Positions 38,994 to 50,756 of a stretch of DNA of 64,000 bases are shown one piece after another (the stretch's first letter is position 1; the number at the start of each line of letters is the position of its first letter). Position numbers and translations under genes: made by a program. Source of the DNA: Phytoseiulus persimilis (Eukaryota; Arthropoda; Arachnida; Mesostigmata; Phytoseiidae); the NCBI GenBank assembly GCA_037576195.1, contig CM075101.1, positions 9,858,001 to 9,922,000 on the forward strand, in the 5' to 3' direction. The notes below the pieces were generated by a model. The model did not search any database, was not told the origin of the DNA, and saw nothing but the letters and a program-made list of their open reading frames with translations.

Positions 38994-39086
38994 ATGAGCT
39001 CGCTCGATGTGGGTGGCAGCTTCCGCGAGGAAAGCTGGCACAAGATATTTGATCCCGATTGTAGCGATCAAGATCCTCCCCGCTGA
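38994..39086 (+). CDS. possible short first exon, unidentified
   Basis: ATG at 38994, shortly after an acceptor-like gattacag and a C9 run. It encodes MSSLDVGGSFREESWHKIFD plus ten more residues to a stop at 39086. The composition looks natural, but no donor or continuation is certain. It may belong with the coding-like blocks at 39344 and 39702 on the same strand. Confidence 0.22.
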   Translation: MSSLDVGGSFREESWHKIFDPDCSDQDPPR

Positions 39087-39343
39087 GATTCAGAGTGGGG
39101 TTCGGGGGCGAGCTCCAAGTGCGCTCCAGTGGCTGAAGAATTGGCCAGCGGAAAAAAGAGATCTCAAATGAACTGCTCACCACTCTGCGGAGAGCTGCGG
39201 GAGGCTTCCAACGAACAGATTCAACATCATGAAGAATCGAATCCGTGCTAACAATTCGACATTGTGGACTTCGGATGCTCAGCGGCGTTTGACTCCTGTT
39301 CCTCGGTTTCGGCCGTGGGTCGGAACTTTCCACGGAACAGAAA

Positions 39344-39565
39344 ATGACTGCTCAAGGCGAACTCGTCCAACGGTCAGGTCAACGTACTCTACTAGAGCCA
39401 GTTCCGCTGGAATCGGCTGCCTTATTGAATTTGGTCAAGCTGGCGGGCCGTGTTCCGATTCATAAACTCGTGGCACTGGTCGGGGATCCAGGAGACCCGG
39501 TCATGGACGAGTTGTTCTTTTACGCTTCTCGTCTCCCTCCGTTCGGGCTTCGTACAGAGCAATAA
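39344..39565 (+). CDS. hypothetical protein, 73 codons
   Basis: ATG at 39344 directly after an acceptor-like acggaacag. The peptide has a helical, Leu/Val-rich core (LESAALLNLVKLAGRVPIHK, then LVALVGDPGDPVMDELFFYA) and ends RTEQ at 39565. I do not recognise it. It may be an exon of the same plus-strand gene as 39702-39899. Confidence 0.3.
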   Translation: MTAQGELVQRSGQRTLLEPVPLESAALLNLVKLAGRVPIHKLVALVGDPGDPVMDELFFYASRLPPFGLRTEQ

Positions 39566-39701
39566 CAGCACAGCCGTTTATCGACGGGCCGCCGTCTGAA
39601 TTTCTCCGGAGGAGCTTTGAGATTGTGCGCTTAGACTTCTAGTGGGAATAGGTAGAAATGGAACCCAAGTTTCAGAAGCGCTGAACTTACGGGGCTTCCA
39701 G

Positions 39702-39899
39702 CTCTCCGCGGCTGTGGGGGAAGCGATCGTCAAGCAGCTCAGAAACCATCGGCTCGTCGCCACGAAATCAGCCTCGAAGGATCGGCCCCAACAGAGTTGC
39801 GGGTTAATTGCAACAGTTGCTTCGAGCTCGGAAGCGCGAAATCGGTCACTTGAGCAGACCCAGTCAATAATTCATGACGCGCTCCGGTTCGCCCTCTAA
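39702..39899 (+). CDS. hypothetical last exon
   Basis: The acceptor ggggcttccag is followed by LSAAVGEAIVKQLRNHRLVA, a Ser-rich middle and the tail QTQSIIHDALRFAL with a stop at 39899. The composition is coding-like. It could join the block at 39344-39565. No family recognised. Confidence 0.3.
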   Translation, partial: LSAAVGEAIVKQLRNHRLVATKSASKDRPQQSCGLIATVASSSEARNRSLEQTQSIIHDALRFAL

Positions 39900-40454
39900 T
39901 CGCACACGGCATTGGCTAGCGTTGGGGAACTTTTTGCCACGGCAACTCCCCCGTGCTCCAACGCATAGTGGGTGAGACAAGACCTCGCTCTGATATTCAA
40001 AATGTGTACCAAGCACTTGAATCCACGGCCATGTCGGAGAAAATCAGTCGAGCTCTGGGCGTGTAGAGAGGATTACGAGCTGGGTGAAATCGAGCCAGCG
40101 CTATGAATGCCAGAGTTTGCGGTCCGGCTTAACTTCTTGAGAGCGGTGACGGCCCTCGATGGCTCTCAGCTCAGATGTTTGCATATCGCTCGGCCCAAAA
40201 TCTACACCCGCATAAATACTCATGAAAACAACGTCGGATATTAGATGGAGCTTGCTGGTTGTTGCACATGTCGTTGTATAACAAACACTTTCGAGCGGAA
40301 CCTCTCCAAGCAACGAGTCCTGGGCGAGATGGTCGGACAACGCGCACTCAACCATCGGGCAATGAAACTCACAGGGGTCACAGCATACAGACGATACCCA
40401 GCCGATCGTGGATCGTGAGCTCTTCGGAGCAGTTTTTCCTCCAAGGAGCTTACG
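39900..40454. other. no recognisable feature
   Basis: Only short ORFs without composition or splice support. No repeat or RNA gene seen. Confidence 0.35.
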
Positions 40455-41225
40455 ATGGAGAAAGAAAGTAAATCTCGGTGTCAGTCGCTGCTCGTAAGCG
40501 ATCGTTTCCTCTTCGAGATCCCCCGGCCGTCCTCACCGGGTTCATCTTTCTTCCCGACAGAAGTCGAACGAAATGATGACAATGTTGTGGATTGCCGACG
40601 GACGGAGACGACCACGATGATGATGTCGCTGCTCTCGATGCCATTACAAGAGGACAAGGGTTCGGTCTTCAAAGAGCCGAAGCCAATAGGCCATTATAGA
40701 ATGAATAGCTTCATCGAATACAATGCACCCCGTGGCCGCGGTGATTTTCTGCCGAGCAGAGACGGCGCGCTCGCTTTTTCTTGGTCTCTACCTGACAGAG
40801 ACCTCAACCTAGCTCCGCTCTCAATGAGCGCAGAAGAATGCACTAAAGTCGAAAGATGCCGCGTCGAATCTACCAGAGAGGAACCCACAACAAAGCACAA
40901 AGTCCTGTTGCTCCATGTCCATCTTTCGGTGAAGCAGACTTTCATGCGGCTTAGTGGAGCACAACAGCCACAAACAAACGCGAGATCGCCACCGAAACGT
41001 CCCTCGTCAAAGCCGACAACACGGACCAATCAATCAAAGCGTCAGGGCGTTCATTGGCGGCTCAGGACTTCCGTGAGGACCAATCGATACTCGTGGGAGC
41101 CCTTCAGCTCTCGAGTAGCTCAGGAATCAACGTGTGAGGACCGCGGGTGCAGGTCCACGTTGACGCTGAACACTTCGTGCGTCGCCAATGAGAGCTTCGG
41201 TTCGCATGGAGCCCAAGTCGTGTGA
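40455..41225 (+). CDS. hypothetical protein, 256 codons
   Basis: An uninterrupted frame from an ATG at 40455 (MEKESKSRCQSLLVSDRFLF) to a stop at 41225. It has no recognised domain. The first half is acidic and Ser/Pro-rich with a run of Met (TTTMMMSLLSMP). The second half is Arg/Lys/Ser/Thr-rich and low in hydrophobics, with no predicted fold. The length is unusual for this error-prone stretch, but chance cannot be excluded. Confidence 0.3.
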   Translation: MEKESKSRCQSLLVSDRFLFEIPRPSSPGSSFFPTEVERNDDNVVDCRRTETTTMMMSLLSMPLQEDKGSVFKEPKPIGHYRMNSFIEYNAPRGRGDFLPSRDGALAFSWSLPDRDLNLAPLSMSAEECTKVERCRVESTREEPTTKHKVLLLHVHLSVKQTFMRLSGAQQPQTNARSPPKRPSSKPTTRTNQSKRQGVHWRLRTSVRTNRYSWEPFSSRVAQESTCEDRGCRSTLTLNTSCVANESFGSHGAQVV

Positions 41226-44200
41226 AACGACCGTTTCTCGGGGAGAGCTCAGGGACACGATGTCGCATCTGAGCTCCGGAGCGCAAAACCGATCTCGTGC
41301 TCGCTTCTCGCAAAATCATCATCGGTTCCCAGAGCGAGTCGCCCGAATGGAGTTGCGCAAGGGATCCAGCAACGCGTCAGCTCCGGGCGCGAGTTGCCGA
41401 CCCCGTCCACAGGCACATTATCGCACGTGCTCGAACGCGTACTGTGGACGACTTTGTGAAACGCCAGAGCATCCCGCTGGACCGTCTGCTGTTCCGGAAA
41501 TCCGCGGAGCTAAACTAGGAGTAGGCCATCTATATTTAGACGGGTACGACGAGGTCGTCGCAAGCACAATCACAAATGCACACGGTCACGAACACTTCGA
41601 GCACTTTTGCGCACGCACGCACTCATCCGCGCACGCACGCGCGCACAAACACACGCACGCACTCACGCGCTAAAAGACCATTGGAACTTACCCTGCAGAA
41701 AATTGAAGTTCGGAGGAGGTTGGCTGGTTGCCTGGCTTGTTGGCGAGGTTCGATTTTTCGGATAGCGAGCGATAACCGCTTTCAAGTGAAACCTCAAAAG
41801 GGCTAAAGTTGTTTCTTTTCTTTTCTTTGCTTCTCGGTTTGTGATCCGTACTCTGCTCTACGTGTCGTTGGTGTCACCGGTGAGACAAGTGGCTCGTCGT
41901 CGTCGTTGTTGGTGGTGTCTACTGATGAAGGGTCGATCACTGGTCAACCTGGAAACACCCCCGATTTCCGTGATGAGGTGTCGCAACGTTAGTGGAAAAA
42001 ACCGTGAGCAGGTCGGGCTCACGACTCTACACACCAATGATGACGGAAACAAACATGTCTTGCTTACACTGGATCCAGCGATGCGCGAGTAAGCACACAT
42101 TACTTCCAGAAGAGTAGCCCAGCGCTCCTATGCAGAGCAAAGAGGGCGCTGCGAGTCGCGGGGTTTGGACTCGGCTTTCATTGGGCGCCGGTGGCGGGTC
42201 CGCCCGAGCTCCGCCCGCTCCGGGATAGGATCCGCCCCGCGAAGTCGTCTACTTCGTTAAATTTCGTCTTACTTCGGACAGCTGAAGCCATCGCAACGAC
42301 AACAAGCGGCAGCAAAGAACCCTGCACTCGGGCTCCCTCAGCTCCTAGCATGACTTCCACTGCGACAACTCGGTCGAAGTCTATCTTCCAACGTTGTCCG
42401 CTGACAGCGAACGCGGTTCTCAGTTGCGCTACATCTCCTCTGCAACTTTGACTCGGGCCCTCGACTTCCAATCGTCAACAGCAGAATCCGCTGTCGATAC
42501 TCGACCGAAAGTTCCGAATTCTCAACTGCAGTCATTATGTCCAGAGCCCCGAGTCGGAATCGTCTCGTAGCAATCCCAAGTTTTGATCCGGAATTTGGAA
42601 ATTTCGCGGAACGGTCTCGCTCCCGGATGTCTCCAAGAAATTTAGGGCGTCGAAAAAACATCCTCCGGACGCGGTCAATGCACTGAGAATGCAGGATGCC
42701 CTGCTCTCCTGAATCTAGCTCCATCGATGCGGCGGAATCGTTCTGATGAGCTTTTCCCACACCGTCGCGAATGCCTCAATCCAACGGTTTCTCGAGGGTT
42801 CTGTTGGGGGAAATCAGAACTTGCGCTCGACTGCTAAATTATCGCTTTTCGACTGACATCGATTCTCGCACCAAGATGGCAGATCCAACGGCGTTCCTTT
42901 TCCCGCTCAGTCAGAATCAGCCACTCAGGATCTCGCATTTCCATCGCCGCATTTTCTCATCAGAAACCCCGATCTTCCCTGTGGTGAAGAATTTCGACCT
43001 TTCATCGTCGCGGTGCTCACCCAATAAAATGTTGTTTGATCCAGTAACAGCAACAAGGCTTAGACCACGGCATTCGCAGTTATCGAACGAGCATGCGTGA
43101 TCGACGGTGGAGTTTGAAGTGGTTTGTGCTGGGTTCTTTCGGCATTGCATGATGGGGAATCCGGCTGGAAATTCGAGGTAGAACAGAACTGAGACCGCTG
43201 AACGCTTGTCAGGAAAGCGCAAATCAAAAGAATTGAAGAGGACGAATTCGGCTCCGGTAAAAATGCAATTCGTCGCTAGGCAGCGCTCAGCGGCATATCG
43301 TTTCCGACCAACGACTCGGAAACTATCAGTACCAGAAAGGCCGAGCGAGAAAACGAGCCGCGAGGACTCACTTCGGAGGAAACAAAGGCGCCTCGGCGCC
43401 CAACTGGCCCTAGAACATTTTTTCTCGAGAACATCAGATGATCAACGCATTCAGAACCTACATCCTTGAAGTTTGACAGAGCACCTCCTTCCAGGGTGTA
43501 GACACACCTGGAACCGAAACGACCGATTCCAGAGAAACGCTGTTGGAGCAATCAGGTTGACGACGACTTCGAAGCAACGCATGGAAAATTATGCGACAGC
43601 GGACTCTCGGGGCCCCCATCCAGATCAAGCACACGATGAAGCACGGCGTCTTGATTCTCACTAGGTTTAGGTGCCCTCAATCGACGCTGAGCTCCTGCTT
43701 CTGCTCTCGTCTCCAAGCAGGGAACTCTCAGGAGCTTCATCAATGGAGCGTGCCAGAGAGTGTTATGGCGGAAATTGATGCTGCATTACTGCGCAGCTCG
43801 GGGTGTCTGTCCGACGTCTAGAAGGGAAACACCTTCTCCGTAATGACCACTCCCGCGAAACTTCTCCTTGAGCTAGCACCCTGCCCGAGAATACTTTTCT
43901 CCGATTCAACGATGGGCAAATCAGGGGACTCCGTGGGGGCTCCGTCGTTTATTACCTGCTCTCAGACCAGGGTTCATCCTGCCGTCGTGGCCGAGCTGCT
44001 CGAGTCCGGTCTTTAGAAATTTCTGCGGACACTTCGCAACGTAGGATACAGCCGTGCGCGGGGGGGAACCTATCTCGAGAGCAAAAGTGAGACTCGAGAA
44101 GGGAGGGTATCGGAGGCGAAGGAATCAGGAGGAAGGGGGAGACGACGCGCAGAACGAGGAAACTCATCGAGCACCACGATTATCATTAAAAAAGTGTCAC

Positions 44201-45249
44201 CGAAGCATGAATTTTTGGGAATCCTGGCAAACTCGACTCCCAAACGAGGATTTGACAGCGGAAGAGAGAACTTTGATACACGCGTTTTGAATATGATTGC
44301 TGAACTCGCGCCTTTCGGCAGCGGCATAGTTCGGAGTTTTTGCGGTCCCTCGGAGTAGCGCAACGCTCTACCCTACCTGAAGTTGAATCTGATGCCCTAT
44401 ATATCTACCAGACGTGAATCGCCTTAAATGTTGGAGAGACTTTTTTTCTGCTGAGCGGAGCATTCCGAGCTATTAAACTTCCCAGGAGGCCGCCGGCAGA
44501 GAGGTCTGATATTCATCCGCCGTTTGTCATCTCTAAGAGAGCAATCGTGGCTGGAAGCGAGCAAGGTGTCAGAGAAGTGTTCCCGAGGTGCGGCACGGAA
44601 CATTTCCAGTGCCGTCCTTGTGTGGCTCGTATATTCCAACGATTCCGCCTTCCAGACTCGACTCTTCCGTCCACTGTCTCTCGTCGTCAGAGGATTTGAG
44701 GGTGCGCCTCGACTTCTTCGCGCCCCGAGATTCTCCTGGAACGCGCTGGCGGCGGTGAGGAGTCGCGATGTAGGGAATGTAGGCATCCCAGCTACAACCC
44801 TAATCCCCCATCGTTCCAGCGAGTGCTCCACACCGGGATCGGGCTCCTCTGTAACAGTCTGAGGGCTTCTGGAAGTAATCATGAAAGGATCGGGTACCGC
44901 TGACATCAGATGAAGAATCTCTCCATGAGCATCTCCCCACCGGTCTCACGGGACTGTTGCGGCCAAACCAGGCGACCGACTTTGTTCCCCAGCCTTCTGG
45001 GCCAAATGGTCTTCATATGTTCTCTCAATTTTCGCCAATTGTCGCGAAGGATAGAGCAGCCATGATTGAGCAACAATGCACTAGAAGTTTGTTCTGAGTG
45101 TTGCTCATAGAAATTCGGGGAGACAGACTTACGTATATCCTAGTTGTCTTGTGACACCACCATCGAGCCAATTGTTTGAGTGCCTCTAAGTCGGTCAAGC
45201 GATCGGAGGCCGATCCTGGGCCAGCTCTGCCCGCGATATGAACGCATCC
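41226..45249. other. 4 kb with no recognisable gene
   Basis: Short ORFs only. A CA/CG-type microsatellite (acgc and acac units) lies at about 41605-41672. No exon chain or transposon end was found. Confidence 0.35.
41605..41672. repeat. ACGC/ACAC microsatellite
   Basis: An imperfect run of cacgcacgcactc and gcgcacgcacgc units, alternating purine and pyrimidine (potential Z-DNA). It generates a His/Thr/Arg-rich spurious peptide on the plus strand. Confidence 0.8.
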
Positions 45250-45600
45250 TCAAAGGGCCTGCCGGGATAACGTAGGGGGCATCGGCCCCACCAAGAAAAA
45301 ACGATTTTTGAAACTTAAAATGCTCGTATCTCGTGAACCAGTTGAGCTACGGCGCCGATGAAAAAAAAACGTTGTGAAGCTCTTCTCAAATCCCATCGAA
45401 CGTCGTAGGCAGCGGGTCTCGGAAACCTCTTTCCCAGTTGAGTAATATTGAAAACTCGTTGGTTCACCCGGAAGGAGGAGGCTGACCCCTTTCTCAGACA
45501 TGGCTAAAAGTACTCGTCTTCATCCTCTACTCGCAGGGCTAGTTTCATCCCAATGCGAGTTTGCGGGGCCGAGATATCAACACCTGAACATCGGCGGTGG
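45250..45600. repeat. left inverted arm of the 1-kb element
   Basis: About 350 bases that match 45925-46250 in reverse orientation with roughly 85% identity by eye and a few small gaps. Contains the shared block cgttggttcacccggaagga. Confidence 0.8.
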
Positions 45601-45924
45601 AGCCGGTTTCCCCAGATCGATCCCAGAATCACCCCTCCCAGACTCGGAAAAGTGTGCTCCGATTGGTCCCTGACCATACTGACTCACTGACCATACTTCT
45701 GAGGGTCGATTGGGGTGATTCCTGGACTGATCTGAGCACACTTTTCCGAGTCTGGATAGGTGATCCTAGGACCAATCTGAGCATACTTTGACGAGTCTGG
45801 GAGGGTGATTTCAATCGATCTGACCATGATGTCCACCTGGATGACTTGATTCGATGACTTCTGTCCATTTTGATGCTGGGTTTCAAGCGAGTTCTGGGAA
45901 AAAACCGCTCCATCGTCAATGTTC

Positions 45925-46250
45925 AACTGCTGATATCTCGGCCCCGCAAACACGCATCGGGATGAAACTTGCCCTGCGAGTAGACGATGAAGAGGAGTAC
46001 TTTTAGCGATATCCGAGAAAGTGTTCAGCTTTCTCCTTCCGGGTGAACCAACGAGTTTTCAATTCTCCTCAACTGGAGGAAAGGTTTCCGGGACCCGGTG
46101 CCTCCGACGTTCGATGGTCCTTGAAAAGAGCTTCACAACGTTTCTATTTTCATCGGCGCCGTAGCTCCACTGGTTCTCGGGAAATGAGCATTTTGGGTTT
46201 TTGAAAATCGATTTTTTCTGGTGGGGCGCTTATCCCGGCAGGCCCTTTCA
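45925..46250. repeat. right inverted arm of the 1-kb element
   Basis: Reverse-complement partner of 45250-45600. The terminal sequence is TTATCCCGGCAGGCCCTTT. Confidence 0.8.
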
Positions 46251-46699
46251 ATCACCTCCATGGGTGGGGATCGATCAACAGTGAGAATGTCCTTGCAGTT
46301 ATCATGAGAGGCAATTGGGCCCAGAAGCGACACCCAAGATCATGAGCGTGCAACTGAAGGAATCCGGCCCATTCTGATAAGGAACAGAAAGGAGCGATGG
46401 CGGCCTTTTGGCGACTGAGAGCGAGCTCCACTGAGGAATCTGATTGAAACGGCTCTATTTTTTGTGTGAGCTGCATTGCATCGCTTGATGCAGCGAGGAG
46501 CACGATTGTGGAAAATCGCAGTTTCATCCTCAGGAGATCAACACTGTGCGTCGTCGCACTCGCTTTCTTTTCGATCAAAAATCTGATAAACGAGAGAGAT
46601 GTCGTCCATTGTGCGGCAGTGTGTGTACTGTGGAGTCCTGAGTAGAACGTTCTTTCAAGCTCTCGATCTCCGAATGATGGTTCTCCTGGTGGGAACTAT

Positions 46700-47730
46700 T
46701 TATGGGCTGCAGAGAGGTGCCACTTGGCTCTTCCGGCCATCAACGTAAGGTATACAATAATACGGATGGAGTACTTCCGACTTGATCTCGTCAGACCCAA
46801 CCAGTATCCAGGGTCACAATTCATATCTCACAGACGTGTCTTGACTTCCTTGGCATCGTCGTCCATCCGGCCCCGACACAATGCGACGCCACAGTGGACT
46901 GATGATCTTGAACTTTAATCTCGTATTCCGCTGAGAATGATTGCTCGGACGACTCCAACGCACAATGATCGTCATCGGTTGCAAACAGCCTATCTTGAAT
47001 CTACAACAGCCATCTTGCGGCTCTCCTCCGTATGAAGCATTGAGGCCGTGAGGTGGCATCATCAATCGAATCAATCGATGGAAATAGGCTGGGCCGCCTC
47101 TGAAGCAAGAGAGTCAAACATCCTATTTTCGCTGAGGTCAAATGGCAGAGAATGGACCCTGACTGAACTTCAGAACGACCAGGATCACCGTTTCGCCGAG
47201 CGTGGCATACAAACACGTCATTGTGAGTGTCTCCTGAAAAAGTTGAGACATTAAAAATGGTTAAATGGAGAAAAGAAAATAAACAGTATCCAGGATCGCC
47301 ATAAGTATCATGGATCACGTTTGCGGCGAATCAAGAGAAAACGCTGCTGGTCAGTTCCCAGACTAGGCTCCTGAAAAAGAGAAATTCTTGGAAGGTGCCC
47401 CTCAGACGTGGACCCAACCGAACTCCCACCATCTGACCTCAGGCGAGGGCTGATCACCTATCTGCTCCTTTTCCGCCGATATACAGGAAATGGTCCTGCC
47501 ATTTCTTTGCTGTTGCGCGCAGCGCTCTGACATTTCTTCCTGCCATGGAGGACGGTAAGGCAAACTCGACGAAATGTCAAAAGCCTCGCTTAGCCTGATC
47601 GTTCCCGAGATATCAATGGCTTTCCGAACTTTTTCTCGAAATTGAAGGATCCGCTCGTGGATCGGAATCATTCGACGGGTCTGATTCACAGCAAGGGCGA
47701 GGACATGGGAAGACACTCGTGAATTCACAA
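46700..47730. mobile_element. possible decayed LINE remnants
   Basis: On plus near 46830 one frame reads LDFLGIVVHPAPTQCD. This resembles the segment just after the reverse-transcriptase palm in non-LTR retrotransposons (FLGI), and a shifted frame adds RIPLRMIARTTPTHNDRHRL. On minus at 47402-47728 an open frame includes SSLPYRPPWQEE, reminiscent of the PPW segment between RT and RNase H in some LINEs. Frames are broken and the two pieces are in opposite orientation. This is a weak assignment. Confidence 0.25.
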
Positions 47731-49235
47731 ACGCACTCTCACTCGCGATCGAGTTCGCAATGTTTGCGACTGGACACTGGGCGAGAGACGGTTCCGAGAA
47801 ACTGGAGCTTCCGGAAAAATTGTCGTAGCCGTCACCGATATTTTTATTCGTTATGATCGTTTCAAGGTAACGTCAAAGCCTCGTTCATGTTTGCTGGCAC
47901 TCTAGCAGACTGCCACTGACGTCCTCCTTATCGTTACTCAATCAAAAGTGATCGATTCGACCACATCACAAGCATGATGTTCAGCAGAATATAAGGGTCG
48001 AAAGCTGCATCTATACGAACAGCATTCGCTCCTCTTTCGGCACTGATCTGTGGGCCTCATACTCCAGTTAAATTTTCCATCCTTCTGGATCCACCATACA
48101 TGGTTTTTTATTTCTATAGCTCCTCTACCTCCTCCTCATTGTCAGTTTCCCTCCTTTTTGCACTCGGAGGTCCTCTCGCGAATCGTAGGGTCTCTCCTTC
48201 GGGTCTCGATCAGGTTCTGGGAGTGCCTCGAACTGATGAATACCCTTCGTAGTCGATGTTCAACTCCAGTGAGCGCTCCTTCACTATTTCTGCCTCTCGA
48301 GTCTCCAGGACTGAGGCTTCGAGCGATGAGCGAGTGCGAGTGTCCGAAGAAGGTCCCGAACGCTCGCCAGAAGGGATTTCTCAACATCCTCTAGTCGTGA
48401 AAGCGGTCGATTGAGCCTCGGCACAGAACCGTTTGCGGCTCAGCAGGACAAAAGTTAACACGAAACTCAGCGCCAATCCTGCTCAGAGGAACTATTCCCC
48501 CTCACCCAAAATATTGCGATGAGACGTGAAACATCAAGCTCGAATCAGTTTAGAAACCGGCTGGCTAGGGCTCAGGAAGACCAAGGCTGGAGAGCCGAGA
48601 ACGTCATTGAACTCGGGTGCAGAAAAGCGAGCCAGTGATCACCCTGAAGTCTGGCGTATAAGGGACTACTATTTCAACCATAAATATACCCAGAATTCAC
48701 AGCCATCGATGGAATTTTCAAGATCTGCCATCTCCCAGCAATGGACGGAACGTTGCAACATCGTGCCAAACACTCAAGCAAAAGTCGCAGTGATGTTCGC
48801 AGTCGAAGAAATCGTCCCTTGTACGCCACACTCCAGGGTAGTAACCAGAACCATTCGATCGTTCGTTAATAGCCATGTGTAAACTCCGCGTCAGGTTACC
48901 TGACCATTTGATTGACGAATCTGCTCTTTGAGTCGCACCTCGGTTGAGTCACGGTGAATAGTCGACCCCGACTCGCAGAGAGTTGAGAGTCACGTTTTTT
49001 CCCGGAAGAGCTACTCCAAAAGAGGAGACGCTATGTTTCACAAGCGCCCACAAGAGTGGAAAACTCAGCCAGACTCAGGGGCTAATATGGATAATACTCA
49101 ACTCGAACAATGAGAACACATAGTTTTGAGCGGAATCAACAACAGAGTCCCTATTTATCGCACACTTGATTGTAATATACATGAGGTCCCATCTACAGTC
49201 GAGGCTTTGACGTCTGCTCGAAGCCATGATGGATT
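47731..49235. other. no recognisable gene
   Basis: Short ORFs, e.g. plus 48050-48394 without an ATG, lack support. The part next to 49236 is presumably the 3' UTR or downstream of the WDR43-like gene, whose AATAAA overlaps its stop codon. Confidence 0.35.
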
Positions 49236-50171
49236 TTATTCGCACATGAACGACTCCAGGAGGAGATCGAGCTTTCCTCGAAGTTTCAAACATTGATCCG
49301 CGATACCCTGCCGATGGTCGACCAGGGGCTCGAGGACTTTCCTGTTCTCCGTGGACGTCGACAGGGCTTCCTGTAAGACAACGAACTCGTTAGTTAGAGT
49401 CGAAACTACGATGTTCGAGTGCCGAAAAATGCAAAGCAAGCCCGCTGCAGCCCAAAGACGTCGACGCTGCACAAGTCGGCGTTGCAGCTACCAACCTCTT
49501 TTTCTGCAAGAAGATACCGCAGCCATCTCGTCTGGCCGTAGACCGCAAGAGGTTTCCGCAAGTCTTTGCTGTGGAACATGAGGTGGTAGAGTCTGATGGC
49601 TTCGTCGTCTTCCAACGCCTCGACGACTTCTTCGATTGAAGCTTCCGAGCACAAATTGTCGTCCGTTAGTCGCTCGAGGGCTTTCTGATCACCTTTTAAT
49701 GCCTCTTCGACGATTTCTGTGAACAAATGAGGTTGGCATTGGGTATGGAGCACAATCGTCGCCAAGCTCGGCATCATCAGACACGTTACGATATCTTCCG
49801 AAACCCATTCAGACCTCTTTGATCAAGAGTATTGCAAAACTCTCACCCATAAGTTGCACTGCTGTACACTCGATTTTCAAGCTATCTACTGATGCGCTGT
49901 CGCTTTCGGCTTCTATGACTGAAACCGTTTGTGAACTTTTGCGAGTCATCTTTCCTCGCTGGGATTTCCGGGCGCCTCTTCTTTGCTAAACTATCTGTAA
50001 CCCAGAACAATCGACATGAGCTCTCATTCGGAGCTCCGACCACGCTACACCAGGGGTATGGGAAATCTACCCGGAATGTTTACATCATGGACGCATTTTC
50101 CGTCTCTGCCGGCAGCAACAAGCACTAGTTGCGCTCCGTTGATTCCAACCGTTGGTAGCCGGCTGCGCTGG
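49236..50171 (-). CDS. WDR43: WDR43/UTP5-like protein, C-terminal exons (Utp12 domain)
   Basis: Small-subunit processome factor family: WD40 propeller plus C-terminal Utp12 domain, nucleolar, pre-rRNA transcription and processing. Exons on minus: part of a WD exon 50171-50071 (VLVAAGRDGKCVHDVNIPG), 49994-49847 (Lys/Arg-rich LAKKRRPEIPARK, then ESDSASVDSLKIECTAVQLM), 49716-49496 (IVEEALKGDQKALERLTDDN ... TRWLRYLLAEKE) and 49370-49236 (EALSTSTENRKVLEPLVDHR ... LKLRGKLDLLLES, stop). Phases of the last three exons agree. The RWLRYLL ... L.GKLDLL pattern is that of the Utp12 domain in WDR43. One base is missing or extra in the exon at 49994. The upstream half lies beyond a transposon at 50180-57620. 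The assignment rests on remembered similarity, strongest for the Utp12 part. Confidence 0.55.
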
Positions 50172-50179
50172 GATATACA
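50172..50179 (+). repeat. left target-site duplication GATATACA
   Basis: Exact 8-base match in direct orientation to 57621-57628, immediately outside the inverted termini. Confidence 0.7.
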
Positions 50180-50748
50180 TGGACTTGAAAATTGCTGGTA
50201 CGGAGGTACGGCCGTAACTGAGAGGTACGGAGGCACGGCTCGAAAGAACGGAGGTACGGAAACGAGCGGCATCGATGAAATCTCGCGAGCATACATGGGA
50301 TGATGCTTGTGATCTCTCACAGCATGGGCAACATCGGGCGATCAGCCGTTCGCCCGGAGCCGCGCTCCCAAGTTTCGCCATTGGACTCCCATGGAGCCAT
50401 AGGCCCAAGGGCCGTACCTCCAGAGGAACGGAAACGAGCGAGATCGATGAAATCTCGCGAGTATACTTGGGATGATGCTTGGTATCTCTGATACCATAGG
50501 TATAATCGGGCGATAAGCCGTTCGCTCGGAGCCGCACTTCCAAGTTTCGCTACGGGACTCCCATGGAGCCAAGGGCCCAAGGGCCGTACCTGTAGAGGTA
50601 CGGGGATACGGAAACGAGCGAGATCGACGAAATCTCGCGAGCATACTTGAGATGATGCTTGGTAGCTCTGATACCATGGGTATGATCAGGCGATCAGCCG
50701 TTCGCCCGGAGCCACGCATCCAAGTGTCGCTATGGGACTCCCATAGAG
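50180..50748 (-). repeat. left inverted arm: about 3 tandem units of about 173-179 bp
   Basis: The landmark cgat(c/a)agccgttcgc occurs at about 50339, 50512 and 50689. Each unit is the reverse complement of the units in the right arm. The outermost unit shares with the outermost right unit the variant catgctgtgagagatcaca, which interior units lack. The innermost unit shares gcgacactt and tgatcgcc with the innermost right unit. Confidence 0.85.
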
Positions 50749-50756
50749 CAGTCCGC

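Larger units (their letters stand above)
45250..46250. mobile_element. 1-kb non-autonomous foldback/MITE-type element
   Basis: The two ends are inverted copies of each other over roughly 330-350 bases. The left end starts T(C)AAAGGGCCTGCCGGGATAA and the right end, reversed, starts T(G)AAAGGGCCTGCCGGGATAA. Long matching blocks follow, e.g. gttgtgaagctctt, ctcgttggttcacccggaag and gcggggccgagatatca. The middle (about 45600-45925) is itself palindromic: cccagactcggaaaagtgtg at about 45636 is mirrored at about 45740. No transposase is encoded. Flanking 9-mers aacgcatcc and atcacctcc match at 6 of 9 positions, possibly a decayed 9-bp target duplication as in MULE/foldback elements. Confidence 0.82.
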
